DNA of 64,000 nucleotides from Echinarachnius parma. Taxonomy: Eukaryota; Echinodermata; Echinoidea; Clypeasteroida; Echinarachniidae. This document shows positions 23,306 to 34,737 of the stretch, piece after piece (position 1 is the first letter of the stretch; each line of letters opens with the position of its first letter). The translations under genes were made by a program, and so were the position numbers. The stretch lies in NCBI GenBank assembly GCA_037951105.1, contig JBAMJV010002074.1, forward strand, positions 124,001 to 188,000, given 5' to 3'. Under the pieces are notes generated by a model. That model did no database searches. It saw only the letters and a program-made list of their open reading frames with translations, and was not told where the DNA came from.

Positions 23306-24205
23306 ACATTGGGGCAACATCAATTTTATGACCATTTGCCGAGTTGTTTCATAGCTGCCAGAGGCTGACATCGGCAGGATATCGCTATGGCGTCATCATT
23401 GAGATGTCATATTCATGTCTAATCATTGACGTCGGCCCAACATCAATTTTACAACCAATTACCGACCTCCTAAATTGCTATCAGTTCCAACATCGGCGCG
23501 ATATTAGCCCGACGTCATTCATGAGATGTCATATTCATGTCGGACTATTGACATCAACGCAACATCCATTTTATGACCATTTGCCGAGTTGTTTCACTGC
23601 TGAATGTTCTTACGTCGGCGTGATATCGGCCTGTCATCATATTGTAGATATCATATTGATGTCCAATTAATAACATTGTCCCGACATTACTTTCACAACC
23701 ATTAAGCGACCTCTTAAATTGATACCAGTTCCAACATCGGCGCGATATTAGCCCGACGTCATTTATGAAATGTCATATTCATGTCGGACTATTGACATTG
23801 GCGCAACATCAATTTTATGACCATTTGCCGACTTGTTTCATAGCTGCCAGAGGCTGACATCGGCAGAATATCGCTATGGCGTCATCATTGAGATGTCATA
23901 TTCATGTCTAATCGATTTTTATTGGGCCATTGGCGGAAATTGACGTTCGGCCAACATCACAGAATGATTTCGTGACAATGTTGGGCTAGCGGACATTTTA
24001 ACCTCGAGCCGACATCATAATGTTATGTTGATCCAATGTCATGAGATGATGTTGGGCCATTGTCTGAAATTGACGTTATGCCAATATATCACAAAATGAC
24101 GTAGTGACGATGTTGGGCTGGCGGACATTTTAACTTCTAGCCAACCTCGATATGCCGACATCCGGCCAACAACTTTTGACATCGGCCCGACGTCAGGTGG
24201 CTAGC
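23306..24205. repeat. Right end of second GGCCCAACGTC foldback
   Basis: Continues the GATGTCATATTCATGTC and GGCCATTG motifs and ends GTCAGGTGGCTAGCTGGG at 24188-24205, the inverse of the left ends at 15853 and 18376. Confidence 0.75.
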
Positions 24206-24992
24206 TGGGTTGTGGGATAGAGCAAGCTCGCTCGCGAATTTGTGTCATTAGAATTTCAAAACCAATTATAAGAACCCACAATCATACCCTTTTCATACAA
24301 AATTGTGTTTATTGACCTAGAATATCTGTCTTTCAATCATTAGAAGCTTGAAATCGTATGGAAGTCCACTTTAAGAGGAGATGGGTTCACACCATAGAGT
24401 TATATACTAAAGAACACTAGAGGGCGCACTCCCTCAAATTGCTGTTACGATCATGAAAGAGCCGTCCGCCATCTTGTTCAGGGCAAAAAGTGCTCTCCCC
24501 GCGAGTAAGCGCACTTCACGATGAATGAGCGAGTGAGACCGGGTGAATGTCAGGAATTATTTCCCCACAAATTACGTCTTTTGTGTAATCTCAAAGTTAT
24601 TCTAAAACAAATCTTTTGATAAAATTCCGTTCAAAATTAAATTTTGAACCATTTTAATGGAAATTTCCATGCCAGTTTTCAAAAATATTTGGTCGGCATA
24701 AAAAGTTGTGCTTGATTTTCGGTTTGTCAATACTTGGCTAAATGATAAAATATTTGTATAGACTGGACACTTTAATTAAATTTCGATTTATGTTATCTTT
24801 CCGCAATTTTTCAGACTTAAATGTGTACGTTTCCTCAACAAGTATAAGTGTTCTTATATGGCTATGCATTTTGTTTTCATCCTAGAGTTTTGTATGCAAT
24901 GTTTAAGTGCAAGTTTAGTGACCCTACGTGACCAATTTCTCCTCGATACTGTGTACGCTGCCCATCCCCATATGTGCAATATTATGTGTGCG
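24206..24992. other. No gene recognised
   Basis: AT-rich. It contains a CTAGAGGGCGCACTCCCTC segment near 24418 and CCGCGAGTAAGCGCACTT near 24498. The small ORFs on both strands at 24854-25113 have no recognisable domain and run into the TIR element. Confidence 0.4.
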
Positions 24993-25135
24993 TGCGCGTG
25001 CCCCAAAAATGGAACTGGGCACTTCCCAAAATAAAGTAACAAAATGTTTATGTCCATCGGAAAGGGTGTCTTTTCCAATCAACAGCGATACCGAGAACAT
25101 TTTTGACGAGTAGTTTTTGTATTGGGACGTCTTAA

Positions 25136-25514
25136 AGTGAAACCAGTAAAGTGTTTAACTCCACGAAAATTACTTGGAGCTTCCACATTTCTCTTCTACC
25201 GTGTTGTTCGGCTTATGGTAAGAGAAGAATAAAATAGGGTTAGATTTTTTTAAATGCCCCTTTAGTATGACGATATCTATCATTAATAATCATTCAGCTC
25301 AAGAACTTTAATGAACGGTCATAAACCTTATACACTTTATACAGTAATTCGTTGTAAAGGGTAACGACATTTTTCGGTTTTTTAACCAGGAAAGCAGTGT
25401 TCTGTTTCAATGAAACTTTCACACATCATTTGGACATATCTTACAATAATTGTGGTATAGAATTGAAGTCTCAAATGTAATTTGGGCAATATCTGACACT
25501 TTACAGGTGCACCT
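25136..25514 (+). mobile_element. TTAA-inserting MITE, family B, copy 1
   Basis: Begins AGTGAAACCAGTAAAGTG and ends CACTTTACAGGTGCACCT, with TTAA at 25132-25135 and 25515-25518. The related element at 35108-35530 is uninterrupted at TTAA (35155-35158), a natural empty site. Internal sequence (AAAATAGGGTTAGATTTTTT) recurs at 45022-45568 (inverted) and 59603-60353. Confidence 0.88.
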
Positions 25515-25567
25515 TTAAGTGTGACCATGTATATAAGGTTCCTTTTTGTGTCAAATTTTAACAATTC

Positions 25568-25728
25568 AGTGCCTGATAAATCGCACTTCCTGCCCGTCAT
25601 ATCATCAAACAACTATGCCTATTCTCTCGGCACATAGCTGAATGCACACTAACAATGGCGCGCGTATTTTCTCGTTCTTCGATGTATATGACGGGCAGTA
25701 AGTGCGAATTATCAGGCACTGATTTTGT
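25568..25728. repeat. Palindrome with CAGTGCCTGATAAATCGCAC arms
   Basis: About 35-bp arms containing TCGCACTTCCTGCCCGTCAT surround an ATGGCGCGCG core. The same palindrome occurs at about 35205-35357 in the second element copy. The minus-strand ORF 25382-25612 runs across it and is not a gene. Confidence 0.75.
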
Positions 25729-25893
25729 AAAAATTGACAAAAATGGGAACCTGACATGGTGTCACTCACAGCGCCCTAAAACAAAAAGTACACGACCAAA
25801 ATGACTGTTCTTGGTATCGTTTTTCATTGGAAAATTAACATTTTGTTACTATATTTTGGGAAGTGCCCTGTTCCGTTTTTTTTTGTTGGCCAC

Positions 25894-26179
25894 CCTGTAT
25901 AAGGATGATATTTTCTTGGCATAAATTATTGCATTTGGTGCAAACAGAGCGTCTTAAATTAGCAGGATTTATTAATCTAACAAACATAAATGCGCATTGA
26001 GCTGGTAACAAAACTTTGGGGCTGCAACAATGATATTGACAGTGTTTTGTGGCTTGAAATAGTGTAATTAACTAATTCAAGTTAGAAATAAAATACATCA
26101 ATACAAAATACATAAGAAATTATCATAAACATTAAACAGAAGGAATCTGACTCTTCGAAATTAGTTTGTTGAATCACTA
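25894..26179. other. No gene recognised
   Basis: AT-rich spacer before the inverted duplication. Confidence 0.4.
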
Positions 26180-26712
26180 TACAGGCGCCTTAGTCCGATC
26201 GGCCACTAATGAATTCTGCATATATCATATTTAACCTACACAACACCTTACTTTTATTCTCGCATATTACACAGGATTTGTAGTGTCGTACCATGGGACG
26301 CAACTGTAATTTTTGGCCGCACCAGCATAGACCGGCAGCCCAGAGGTCTTTTGTGCATCGAAAAGCGTACTGATTTTTGAACATATGAATATTTAGAGGA
26401 GAATGTAACAAATCCAAAAATATGAGTCTCCCGGGGTGTACCCATGGATAAAGGGGTCCTTTGCGCCTCCAAAGTTTGACCCCTGGGGATTGTCCGATGC
26501 TTCTATTTGTTTGCGAATGTACCGTGTTCAATATCGCTGACTGCGGGGAGAGCGAAACTGAGAACAAAAGGATCGCTGATGCGTACCTGGCAATTTCGAC
26601 AAATTTTACGTTGCCTGATTTGAAAGACGAAATACACGTTGATTCATTGGGGATTATATCTAAAACCTCTTGCAACTTTACAAATATGTCTTACAGTTTA
26701 CAGAATACATAT
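26180..26712. repeat. Inverted duplication, left copy
   Basis: The part from about 26340 to 26712 is the inverted complement of 27590-27962, with scattered substitutions and a 10-bp length difference near 26600. ORFs are open on both strands (26190-26675 minus, 26461-26715 plus). The plus-strand reading contains CECTVFNIADCGESETENK, which looks protein-like, but I recognise no family. The 10-bp indel between copies breaks any shared frame, so at least one copy is non-coding. Confidence 0.65.
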
Positions 26713-27589
26713 TGATAGCACGTTTGAATATGCCAAAGGCCATATAAATACATTCGAATGAACCCCATCACCAACACAAGATCAAACATGGCTTCCACTT
26801 ACAAATGAATATCACACATTAAAACAACACCCGTGTATAAAACTAAAGTAACTAGCCGAATGCAGAGGAACCAATACAGGTATATGAGCGCATGGCATAG
26901 CGACGGAGGGGGGGGGGGGGGGGGGGGTGACAACTGCGGTGACAGAGAAAAATGTATATATTAATAGAGCCTTTACTCTGTGCAGTCGTGTTCAGAGTGG
27001 CAGATGGTTGTCATGGGATATCTTTTGTTCTCTTTCATGAGAACAATTTTACAACCATCGCATCAAGGAATTTCTAATCGATGTAACAAGAATAATAAGT
27101 AACCATTCAGTCCTTTCAATTCGATGAATACACGTCTTTCTCACTTGACCGTAGTATTGCACATGTGAAATATGTAACTGTGAACAGGGACAGCGACATT
27201 TACCATGGTAATTAGCATCATTGGCTCTAACTCATTGATGTCAATATGCTAGAATTACGTACAAATCAATAGAACGTAGCAGAGCACACATACCGCCCTT
27301 ACTCATTCAACCGTAAAGCATATCTAGAGATCAGTGGAACTAGGTCTGGTCCTGGGTCATGATCGTGCTCTCGGCCACTGGTGTATTGGCCTCTACTTAC
27401 AGCTTGGATGCCAATACACACATATACATGTAATTGCCCTTTGTCTGACTTTGTGCAGCGATTTTTTCCCTCTATGTTGGGAAATGTGGAAGCTCCGCTT
27501 TTTTAAACATAACTTTTGCGAGTCGATTTTCAATATTCAGAGGCATCTGCAGGGTAATTTAACGGATGACATTTGTATCCAATATGTAT
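26713..27589. other. Spacer of the inverted duplication
   Basis: No gene recognised. It holds a G-run of about 20 at 26909-26928. Confidence 0.4.
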
Positions 27590-27962
27590 TCTGTAATCTG
27601 TAAGACATATGTGTTAAGTTGCAAGAGGTTTTGGATATAATCCCCAATGCATCAATGTGTATTTCGTCTTTCAAAACAGGCCACGTAAAATTGCCAGATA
27701 CGCATCAGTGATCCTTTTGTTCTCTGTTTCGCTCTCCCCGCAGTCAGCGATGTTGAACACGGTACATTCGCAAACAAATAGAAGCATCGGACAATCCCCA
27801 GGGGTCAAACTTTGGAGGCGCAAAGGACCCCTTTATCCACGGGTACACCCCGGGAGACTCATATTTTTGGATTTGTTACATTCTCCTCTAAATATTCATA
27901 TGTTCAACAATCAGTACGCTTTTCGATGCACAAAAGACCTCTGGGCTGCCGGTCTAAGCATG
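27590..27962. repeat. Inverted duplication, right copy
   Basis: Inverse of 26340-26712; see that entry. The ORF 27657-27974 mirrors the minus-strand ORF of the left copy. Confidence 0.65.
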
Positions 27963-28679
27963 GTACACAGCTAACTAGCGATGTGCTACGCGCAGAGAAC
28001 TTGAGACGGTCTGACATATGTTATTCGGGAAATCAACCTCTGTTTTTTGCAGTTTTGTTTGTCAATACATTAAATTCCATTATTATATTAAATATCCACC
28101 AATAACAAATTCGTGATTTAGGTATTGTATGAAATATAGCTGTGTTTTGTTATTTATTGAGATTTGCTGTCTTATTTACGACCATGTATAATGATCTTCT
28201 TCGAAATATAGATGGGTTTCGGATTTCTTTTGTATGATGTTTACTAACACTGAAACTACTAAGATTGATAACAATTTGTCATGATTGTTTTTGGAAATGT
28301 CCTGAGTGCCATTTTGAAGGCAAATTTCCCCCTTTACACTAACACTAACACCAACACCATATTTGAAATAACCCAGTGGCTACAATTCAATCATAATTAT
28401 GTGACCTGTCACCACAAAATACTAATAAATTTACAATAATTCAACTTTGCTGCTTGGATATTTTGATTTCTCCAGAATCTCATTTTACTGGTCATATATT
28501 AGTTATAACAACCTTCTACAAATAGATTCTGAAATCCTCCAACGACCTAGACAGCTAATGTGCATTGACAAAGTCAACTATTTTCTAATGTTTCAGCTTT
28601 ATATAATATATAGAAACTTTATAAAGGGTCCGTGGCAACAAGTAATAAAAGAAATGCAGTCATACTTGAATCCGTGAAT
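27963..28679. other. No gene recognised
   Basis: AT-rich. Near 28330-28375, a segment reading ACACTAACACTAACACC and then TTGAAATAACCCA resembles one arm of the MITE at 57838-57950, so it may be a diverged half copy. Confidence 0.4.
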
Positions 28680-29180
28680 GGCTGTGCACAGTAAGAAAAA
28701 AAGGTTGATAAATGGTGCAAAGTAACGGGAAAAGGTGCAGACTCGGCATAGGATTAAAGTTGCACGATAGTATGCACCTATAAAGGTGCATTTTTGTGAA
28801 AGTGCAAAGTCGCACCTTTCTTAGACTTGTTCCTATACCATGGTCCTACTGCACGCATGTTTTTATGTACTTCTCTATTAATACACGATTCGTAAACTCT
28901 ATGTCAATCATCAAATGTATCTCACACTATTATGAGTGTATAATCTTATGGGTTTAAATGAATATGTGTCGATTGTATTTTCATATAATATTGAAATTAA
29001 TTAAATAGGTCTGTAAATCAAACTACGGCCACATCAAGGCTATCAACCAATTGCAGGGTCCAAGACAAACACTTCACTCACAGAGAGAAAACAAACATAT
29101 TTGTGTTTAAATGCAAAATTGTTGATTTACATCACTGTTGTATGACTTATTTTGTGAAATAATAGCTCATTATGCATGCA
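28680..29180. repeat. Tandem duplication, left unit (GTGCAAAG MITE plus flank)
   Basis: Begins ACAGTAAGAAAAAAAGG and carries GGTGCAAAGTAACGG, AAAGGTGCAGACTCGGCA and inverse TGCACC words. The following flank (ACTACGGCCACA, then AAGGC) recurs in 29600-29970. It looks like a MITE duplicated with its neighbourhood. Confidence 0.65.
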
Positions 29181-29219
29181 TTATCCATTTTGCATTATCC
29201 AAGCGAGAATCAAACAAAG

Positions 29220-29970
29220 ATAATAAAATACACACTAAGAAAAAAAAGGTTGAAATAAGGTGCAAAGTAACGGCGAAAGGTGCAGACTCGGCAAAAGAGT
29301 AACATTGCACCATTTTATGCACCTAGTTAGGCCATGAAAAAAGAATAGTTGGATTGGCGTAACCCGCCCGACCTAAAAATACCGCCGACCCTAAAGGTTT
29401 TTTCTGATTTTTTATTTATTTTTTTTTTTTTTTCCAATTGCGATATGTGTTATTTGTGTGTTATATGTGTGTTTTTGTGTATTTGTGCAAATCCTGAAAA
29501 AAAAAAAAAAACCCTACCTACCTACCCTAATGCTTGGTTGCCCGTTACTCCAATCCAACAATTTTTTTGGGGGGGGCTTAGGTGATCTTTTGCTAAAGTG
29601 CACAATCCCACCATTCTACGTCTTGTTCCTGTACCACGGTCCTACTGCACATGTGGTTTTCTGCGATACTCTATTAATATACCATTCATAAACTCTATGC
29701 CAACATCAAAATTATCGTGCAACATAATGAGTTCATATGTTTATGGTTTTATAATGAAAATGTGCCAACGGTCTTTTTATATTAACTTTATATTATTCAA
29801 ATGTATATTAATGACAACTACGGCCACAGCAAGGCCGTCCGCCAATTACAGGGTGCGAGAGAAATAATTCACTCTCAGAGAGACAAAATATGCATTTCGT
29901 GTTTTAATGCAAAATGTTGATTTCCATCACTACTCTATGTTTCCTTTTGTTAAATATTAGCTCATTATGC
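29220..29970. repeat. Tandem duplication, right unit
   Basis: Same order as 28680-29180, starting ACACTAAGAAAAAAAAGG, but interrupted at about 29347-29560 by another small element. ORFs here fall inside repeats. Confidence 0.65.
29347..29560. mobile_element. Small TIR element (GTTGGATTGG ends)
   Basis: The left end GTTGGATTGGCGTAAC and the right end GTTACTCCAATCCAAC are imperfect inverses. It contains long T and A runs. It is absent from the paralogous unit at 28680-29180, which supports insertion. Confidence 0.6.
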
Positions 29971-30140
29971 ATGAAGGGATTTGAAAAATAGAGAAATCGG
30001 AAATAAAGTACTATGAAAATATGTCTAATTCACACATAGTTTCGTTACAGCCCCTATGATTGGCCATTTGCTTGATAGGCTATCGCACGCTAATGCGACG
30101 TCATTAATTCGATGCTATAAAGACCAGTTCATGCGTATGT

Positions 30141-30484
30141 AGTGTGGCAAGATCGGTAGAGCGCGCGCTTTCTGATCATGAGATCCCGAGTTCGAACCCT
30201 GCCCACTGCCTTTGTCCTTCAGCAAGACAATTTATCCACAGTTGCTGCTCTCTACCCAGGTGTATAAATGGGTACCATGGTCGGGTGTTAATTAGTCTTT
30301 GCGCCATCATCAGTGGCAGCACGGCTAGTATGCTCCCCGGGGTGTTGAGAAAGTATGCAATATCATTGTGTGGGTTTGAAATGTACCTGATGACCATGGG
30401 TATTAATATTAATATGGGCGGTAGAATATATACACATAGTTTCCGCGCTCTATAAGTGATTTATTATTATTATTATTATTATTA
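30141..30484 (+). mobile_element. tRNA-derived SINE, subfamily 1
   Basis: A box within GTGGCAAGATCGGTAGAGCG, B box GAGTTCGAACCCTG at about 30188-30201, a tRNA-unrelated body (TACCCAGGTGTATAAATGGG) and a (TTA)n tail. The first about 105 bp matches the SINE at 59930; the body then differs, so these are subfamilies. TSD not clear. The ORF 30144-30455 is not a gene. Confidence 0.85.
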
Positions 30485-31139
30485 GCCTATCATCAATGGT
30501 TGCTCATGGCAAATTGAAAAGCTTTTCAGGGGTTTGTCCGACATAGCAACAGCTGATTTGTGCACGATTTGTTTCTACGTATTGAATCGCATTTATACCA
30601 ATTGAATAGTTCGTCTCCAGGTCACCGCTGGACGCTATTGACTTGAATTGTTTGAATAACATTGTTTATGCAATTGGACCATCAACCCTAGGAATATAAC
30701 ATTTTGTTTAACAAAGAGAAGTCTTCTTAGATTAATTTCTATAATATAGAAATTAATCTAAGAAGACTTCTCTTTGTTAAACAAAATGGGCGGTAGAATA
30801 AAATTGGGACACATACGGACACAAACAAAAGCAGTTTCAATGCAAAGATGCGTAATCATGCTGTTGGCACCTAAAACAACTTGCTATAGAAATCGTACAA
30901 GGTGCAAACCCTTTCAAAATCCATAGAATTGCACACTTGCAGTTGATTATTCAACGAAGGGGCTGTAAGTCTTGCATTAAGTTTTAACACCTTTGCAGTG
31001 CAAAGCGGCGCATCTTGTGGTAATATTCGTGAATATAAATCTTTTATTTACAATATTTGCATGTGTTTTGTTGAAATGGTTGGAATGGTTAGCTTATTTA
31101 ACTATAATGTGATGTCGTACATAAATGTTGGGCCATCAG
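30485..31139. other. No gene; contains a perfect palindrome
   Basis: AT-rich sequence with the 89-bp palindrome at 30700-30788. GGGCGGTAGAATA occurs both in the SINE body (30417) and just after the palindrome (30788). Confidence 0.5.
30700..30788. repeat. Perfect 89-bp palindrome
   Basis: Forty-four-bp arms, identical in inverse orientation, around a single central base (30744). It starts CATTTTGTTTAACAAAG and ends with its inverse. No mismatch seen. Confidence 0.9.
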
Positions 31140-33260
31140 CTACACTTTTTGTTAGTTTATGAAAAGTGTGTTTTGGGCAATTCCACGGTAACGGAAGGAC
31201 ATTCAGACACAATTTTTGAACTTAAATCAAATAATTCCAGGATCCTGCTTTTGATTTATTATTTTAACTGGCATGTCTTTGATCCTTGTTGGGACACCTT
31301 TGATTTCCACTATTTCTAAAATTTTGACCGCATTATGTAAATTAGATATGGACACTAATGAGGCCAGTAACGGGAGGACGCCAAAATGGACATGGATTTT
31401 CAAGTTGTTTAGTTATGACCCAATCTCTGTGAAGTTACGAGGTCTATCATGTTAAGTTGGCTACTATTTCCTTATGTTCACAGAGTATAACACCACCTTT
31501 TAAGAAAAATATCTCCATTGGTATATTAATTATGAGAAATTAATTACTTCAGTGTTCGGTAACGGAAGGACGGTAACGGAAGGACCTCTGAAAAGTCCAT
31601 AGGAATTGTACAATAAAATTAAATTTTGAAATTTAAACACCATTTATGAGAAGGAAACATCTCTTTTGTGGTCTAAAATGAGTTTGTAACATAGATAACA
31701 TATGGACATCACAAGCATTTACATTTCTATTTTTTTCTTACTATATTTCATGCTCCAATGGCTCTTATTCATGGTCCATCCATGGTAACGGAAGGACACT
31801 CAGACACAAATTGTCAACTTTAAGAAAGACATTTTTAAATACTTGTGTTGTTAGAACAGTCAATTTTGATAACAATACTTCCAAAAACATACAGGTTTAA
31901 GGTCCCATCATTTTATTGTTGTTATCTTCGCACATTATTGAATATGCATACAAATGAGGTCGGTAACGGAAAGACACCAAAATGGACAAGGTTTTGTTAT
32001 CTAATCAGTTTTAACTAAAACTCTGTGATATTAAATAATACAAAATATTTTAAGGGTACACATTTCATTCTCTGAAGTGTTTAGAAGAATTTACTTGTTC
32101 TTTGATTAAAATTTGTCCGCAGATATTTGAGTTATTTCACACAAAGCGGACCAATGTTCGGTAACGGAAGGACATGATGGACTATAATGTATGATATGAC
32201 ACAGTAGGGTTATTTCATGTCAAATCACCTTTTAAAAAAAGGTGAACATTTTCATCGCAGCCCCCTTCAAATTTGCTAATATTTGGTATGTATGATATTT
32301 ATGTTTTAGCCCAATCTGCCAAATAATTTTGGCGCTATGGTCGATTCTTATGGGGGAGTTTTGTAAGAAATGGGCGTGTGCACCATTTTTCAAATGGCCA
32401 ATGTCCATTAACCGTTGGGTCAATTTATTTTGTAATGGTGTCATTGGACGGGGGATGTTATGTGCAATCCATTTATGCCACTTGTGTTCATGCATGAGCG
32501 AGTTTGGATACGATAACCTTTGACCTTAGATTTTTGACCTTACGTTTTACTTCGTGGATCAAATAATTTTGAGAATTTGAAAGAATTGGAGATATTTTAT
32601 TTCTTGTTTTTTCTACAGTCTTGTTTTTAGTTTGCAAATTTCATGTAAAATTTTATTATTTTAGACCTACACCCATGTCCAAGAATTATATAGGGGTGTA
32701 TTATGTATTAAAAAAGACCTATTCCAAGTCATGATTAGAGCCTATTCACACCCTGGCTCACTACAGGTAAATAGAGCTACTAATCCCCATACAATAGAAA
32801 TCCAGACCAATGGCATCATGGTACAAGGGCCCTGTTGCAGAAAGAGATAAAATCAATTGTGAGCCAGATCGAATGTTCTAAGTGCACAAATCTGATTGGT
32901 TGAAACACAGAAAATTACTAGTCTGACCATGCTACGCCACTGATAGCTGGCCATTCCAGGTATTGTCTTATTATTTGGGTTTTCATATATGAGAGACCAA
33001 TTTTTTAACATCAATTTGGTCATAATATGTAATATGAGGTACCTTGTCCATCTGTTACCATGTGTATGGTAACGGAATGACATTTTCTTTTGTTATTTAT
33101 TAATTAACGAAGAAACACTGATTGTTAGCAATGGGAAGGCCCAGGCATGGGAAGGCCTACTTGAACTTGCTTTGCACTGAAGATTGGTCTGCTCTCTAAC
33201 AACTATGTGAGCCCCAAAATTAAAAATATTGATTTTTCGGTAACGGAAGGACATTTTCAT
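31140..33260 (+). repeat. Degenerate tandem array with GGTAACGGAAGGAC motif
   Basis: The 14-mer GGTAACGGAAGGAC or a 1-2 base variant occurs at 31187, 31366, 31558, 31572, 31784, 31962, 32160, 33068 and 33239. Spacing is about 180-210 bp, and sets of three recur at about 597-602 bp (31187/31784, 31366/31962, 31558/32160). Flanking words recur too (CAGACACAA at positions 1 and 4; CCAAAATGGACA at 2 and 5). This is an old tandem array of about 195-bp units in a three-unit higher-order pattern. No gene; small ORFs at 31125-31455 and 32232-32523 are part of it or the spacer. Confidence 0.75.
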
Positions 33261-34263
33261 AGGCTGAAAATAAGAAGTCATTGAAGCATAACAAATCAAA
33301 TAAATCATACAAATTTACTATTTTACGAAATGGTCATATCTCAGGAGTCAGAATAATGTTTTTTAGGCTTAACTGGGGAAATATAAAACAAACACAGGAT
33401 CAAAACACTTTTTCACCAAAATGTCAATTTGGGGGGTTCAATTATGGTTATAAAGTTATTATAAAAATACAACTAAAATTAAGTAAAACTAAAATGTTCT
33501 CATTGAATTCCAAAAATATAGAATTTAAGCTTTGATTTGATACCAAATTTGTATCATAAAAATGCTTGTAAATGTTTTGGTTAAATGTCCACTTTGGCGT
33601 GGAATTGCCCTTTTATTTACAATTATCTACATTCATAACTGTTAATAAACGGTTTTTCGTACTACCTACAATTTTCCCTGTTTTTTCTGGTTCTGGCGAC
33701 AATGTTCCTGTCAAACAACGACAATTTCTTTTATGAAACAGAAACAATCCTGTTGAACTAGGCCTATGCTATAAGCATCACAGGTTGTTTCTTTTATTAC
33801 CCTGGTCTGTGAAAAAAAACCAGGCAAACAAACCTATTTTCTTGTAGACGTTATTAAATACGAATATACCGTTAAACCATACAATTTGAAGTAATTTGTA
33901 ACAGATAACAGGTTCATGAATATTCATGAGCTAGTTTGTGCTTTTTCAAAATGACATTAAATTTGTTCATAATCCCGTTATTTTGTGAAATAATTATCAA
34001 AATGCATTTTAAAATTAGATTAGTATCATTAATAATCAGTGGACTCTTGTGAACCACTTTCGGATGGAAATTAATGAATGCAATAATGTTTAAAGGCTGT
34101 GTTAAATAACTAACCTCTACATAACATACATCGTGTTGTACACTGGTTATAAGCTAATCGTGAACAAGGAACGATAGATAGGAACAATAGGTATAGGCTT
34201 AGGGCAAAGTATGTATAGGATATGTCGTAGGTTAGTAGGATTAGGAGGATAGGGCTATAGATA
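33261..34263. other. No gene recognised
   Basis: AT-rich. The stretch near 34190-34260 (TAGGTATAGG, GTATGTATAGGATATG, AGGATTAGGAGGATAGGG) weakly resembles the core near 58190-58310. Confidence 0.4.
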
Positions 34264-34737
34264 CACACAGGAAAAGGGTGGTACTTAACCAAAAGTGCAA
34301 CTTTTAACAATTGTTGGTGCATCTTTGCACTTAACTCAAAGGTGTAATGTTGCACCATAAAATGGCATATTTGTACATTTCCCAAATGGTGCAACTTTGC
34401 ACCTTACACTTACATTTACACTTACACTTACATTTACACTTTGCACCTTTCATAAAGATGCTTTATTGCACGGGCATAGACATGACATTGATACCCATTC
34501 AAGTGGGGGGGGATGAGCTATTCATTCATCGGATTACACCCCCCCCCCCCCCCCCCCAGTTGAATAGGTATTACGTAACTCGCTACGCCCGTGCTTTATT
34601 GCACCGTCAAGGTGCAAACGGTGAAGGGTCAACTCTGCACCTTTACCGAAAGGTGAAATGTTGCACTTATATAGGTGCCCCCAGTGTGGCAACGGTGTGC
34701 ACCTATATAGGTGTAAGATTGACCCATTTTTTCTTAC
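34264..34737. mobile_element. GTGCAAAG-type MITE abutting the TIL exon
   Basis: Contains many GGTGCAA and TTGCACC words and ends TTTTTTCTTACTGT, the inverse of the ACAGTAAGAAAAAA terminus at 28688. It is interrupted by a hAT MITE at 34469-34593. The left end is diverged and its position approximate. ORFs across it are not genes. Confidence 0.65.
34469..34593. mobile_element. hAT-type MITE, diverged member
   Basis: Termini CACGGGCATAG and CTACGCCCGTG, internal GATACCCATTCA and GAATAGGTATTACGTAA as in the CATGGGCGTC family (inverted), and long G and C runs in the centre. Exact 8-bp TSD CTTTATTG at 34461-34468 and 34594-34601. Confidence 0.88.

Larger units (their letters stand above)
24993..25893. 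mobile_element. TIR element with GGGCACTTCCCAAAATA ends
   Basis: The left end (GGGCACTTCCCAAAATA, then AGTAACAAAATGTT) is the inverse of the right end (AACATTTTGTTACTATA, then TTTTGGGAAGTGCCC), a TIR of about 40 bp. It contains a TTAA MITE (25136-25514) and a palindrome (25568-25728). A partial relative without the TTAA MITE lies at 35108-35530. Confidence 0.75.

Noticed and set aside
31187..33252. CRISPR-like repeat-spacer array
   Set aside because: Nine occurrences of a 14-mer with spacings of about 180 bp, itself part of a larger diverged tandem unit, in a eukaryotic context; not a CRISPR array.
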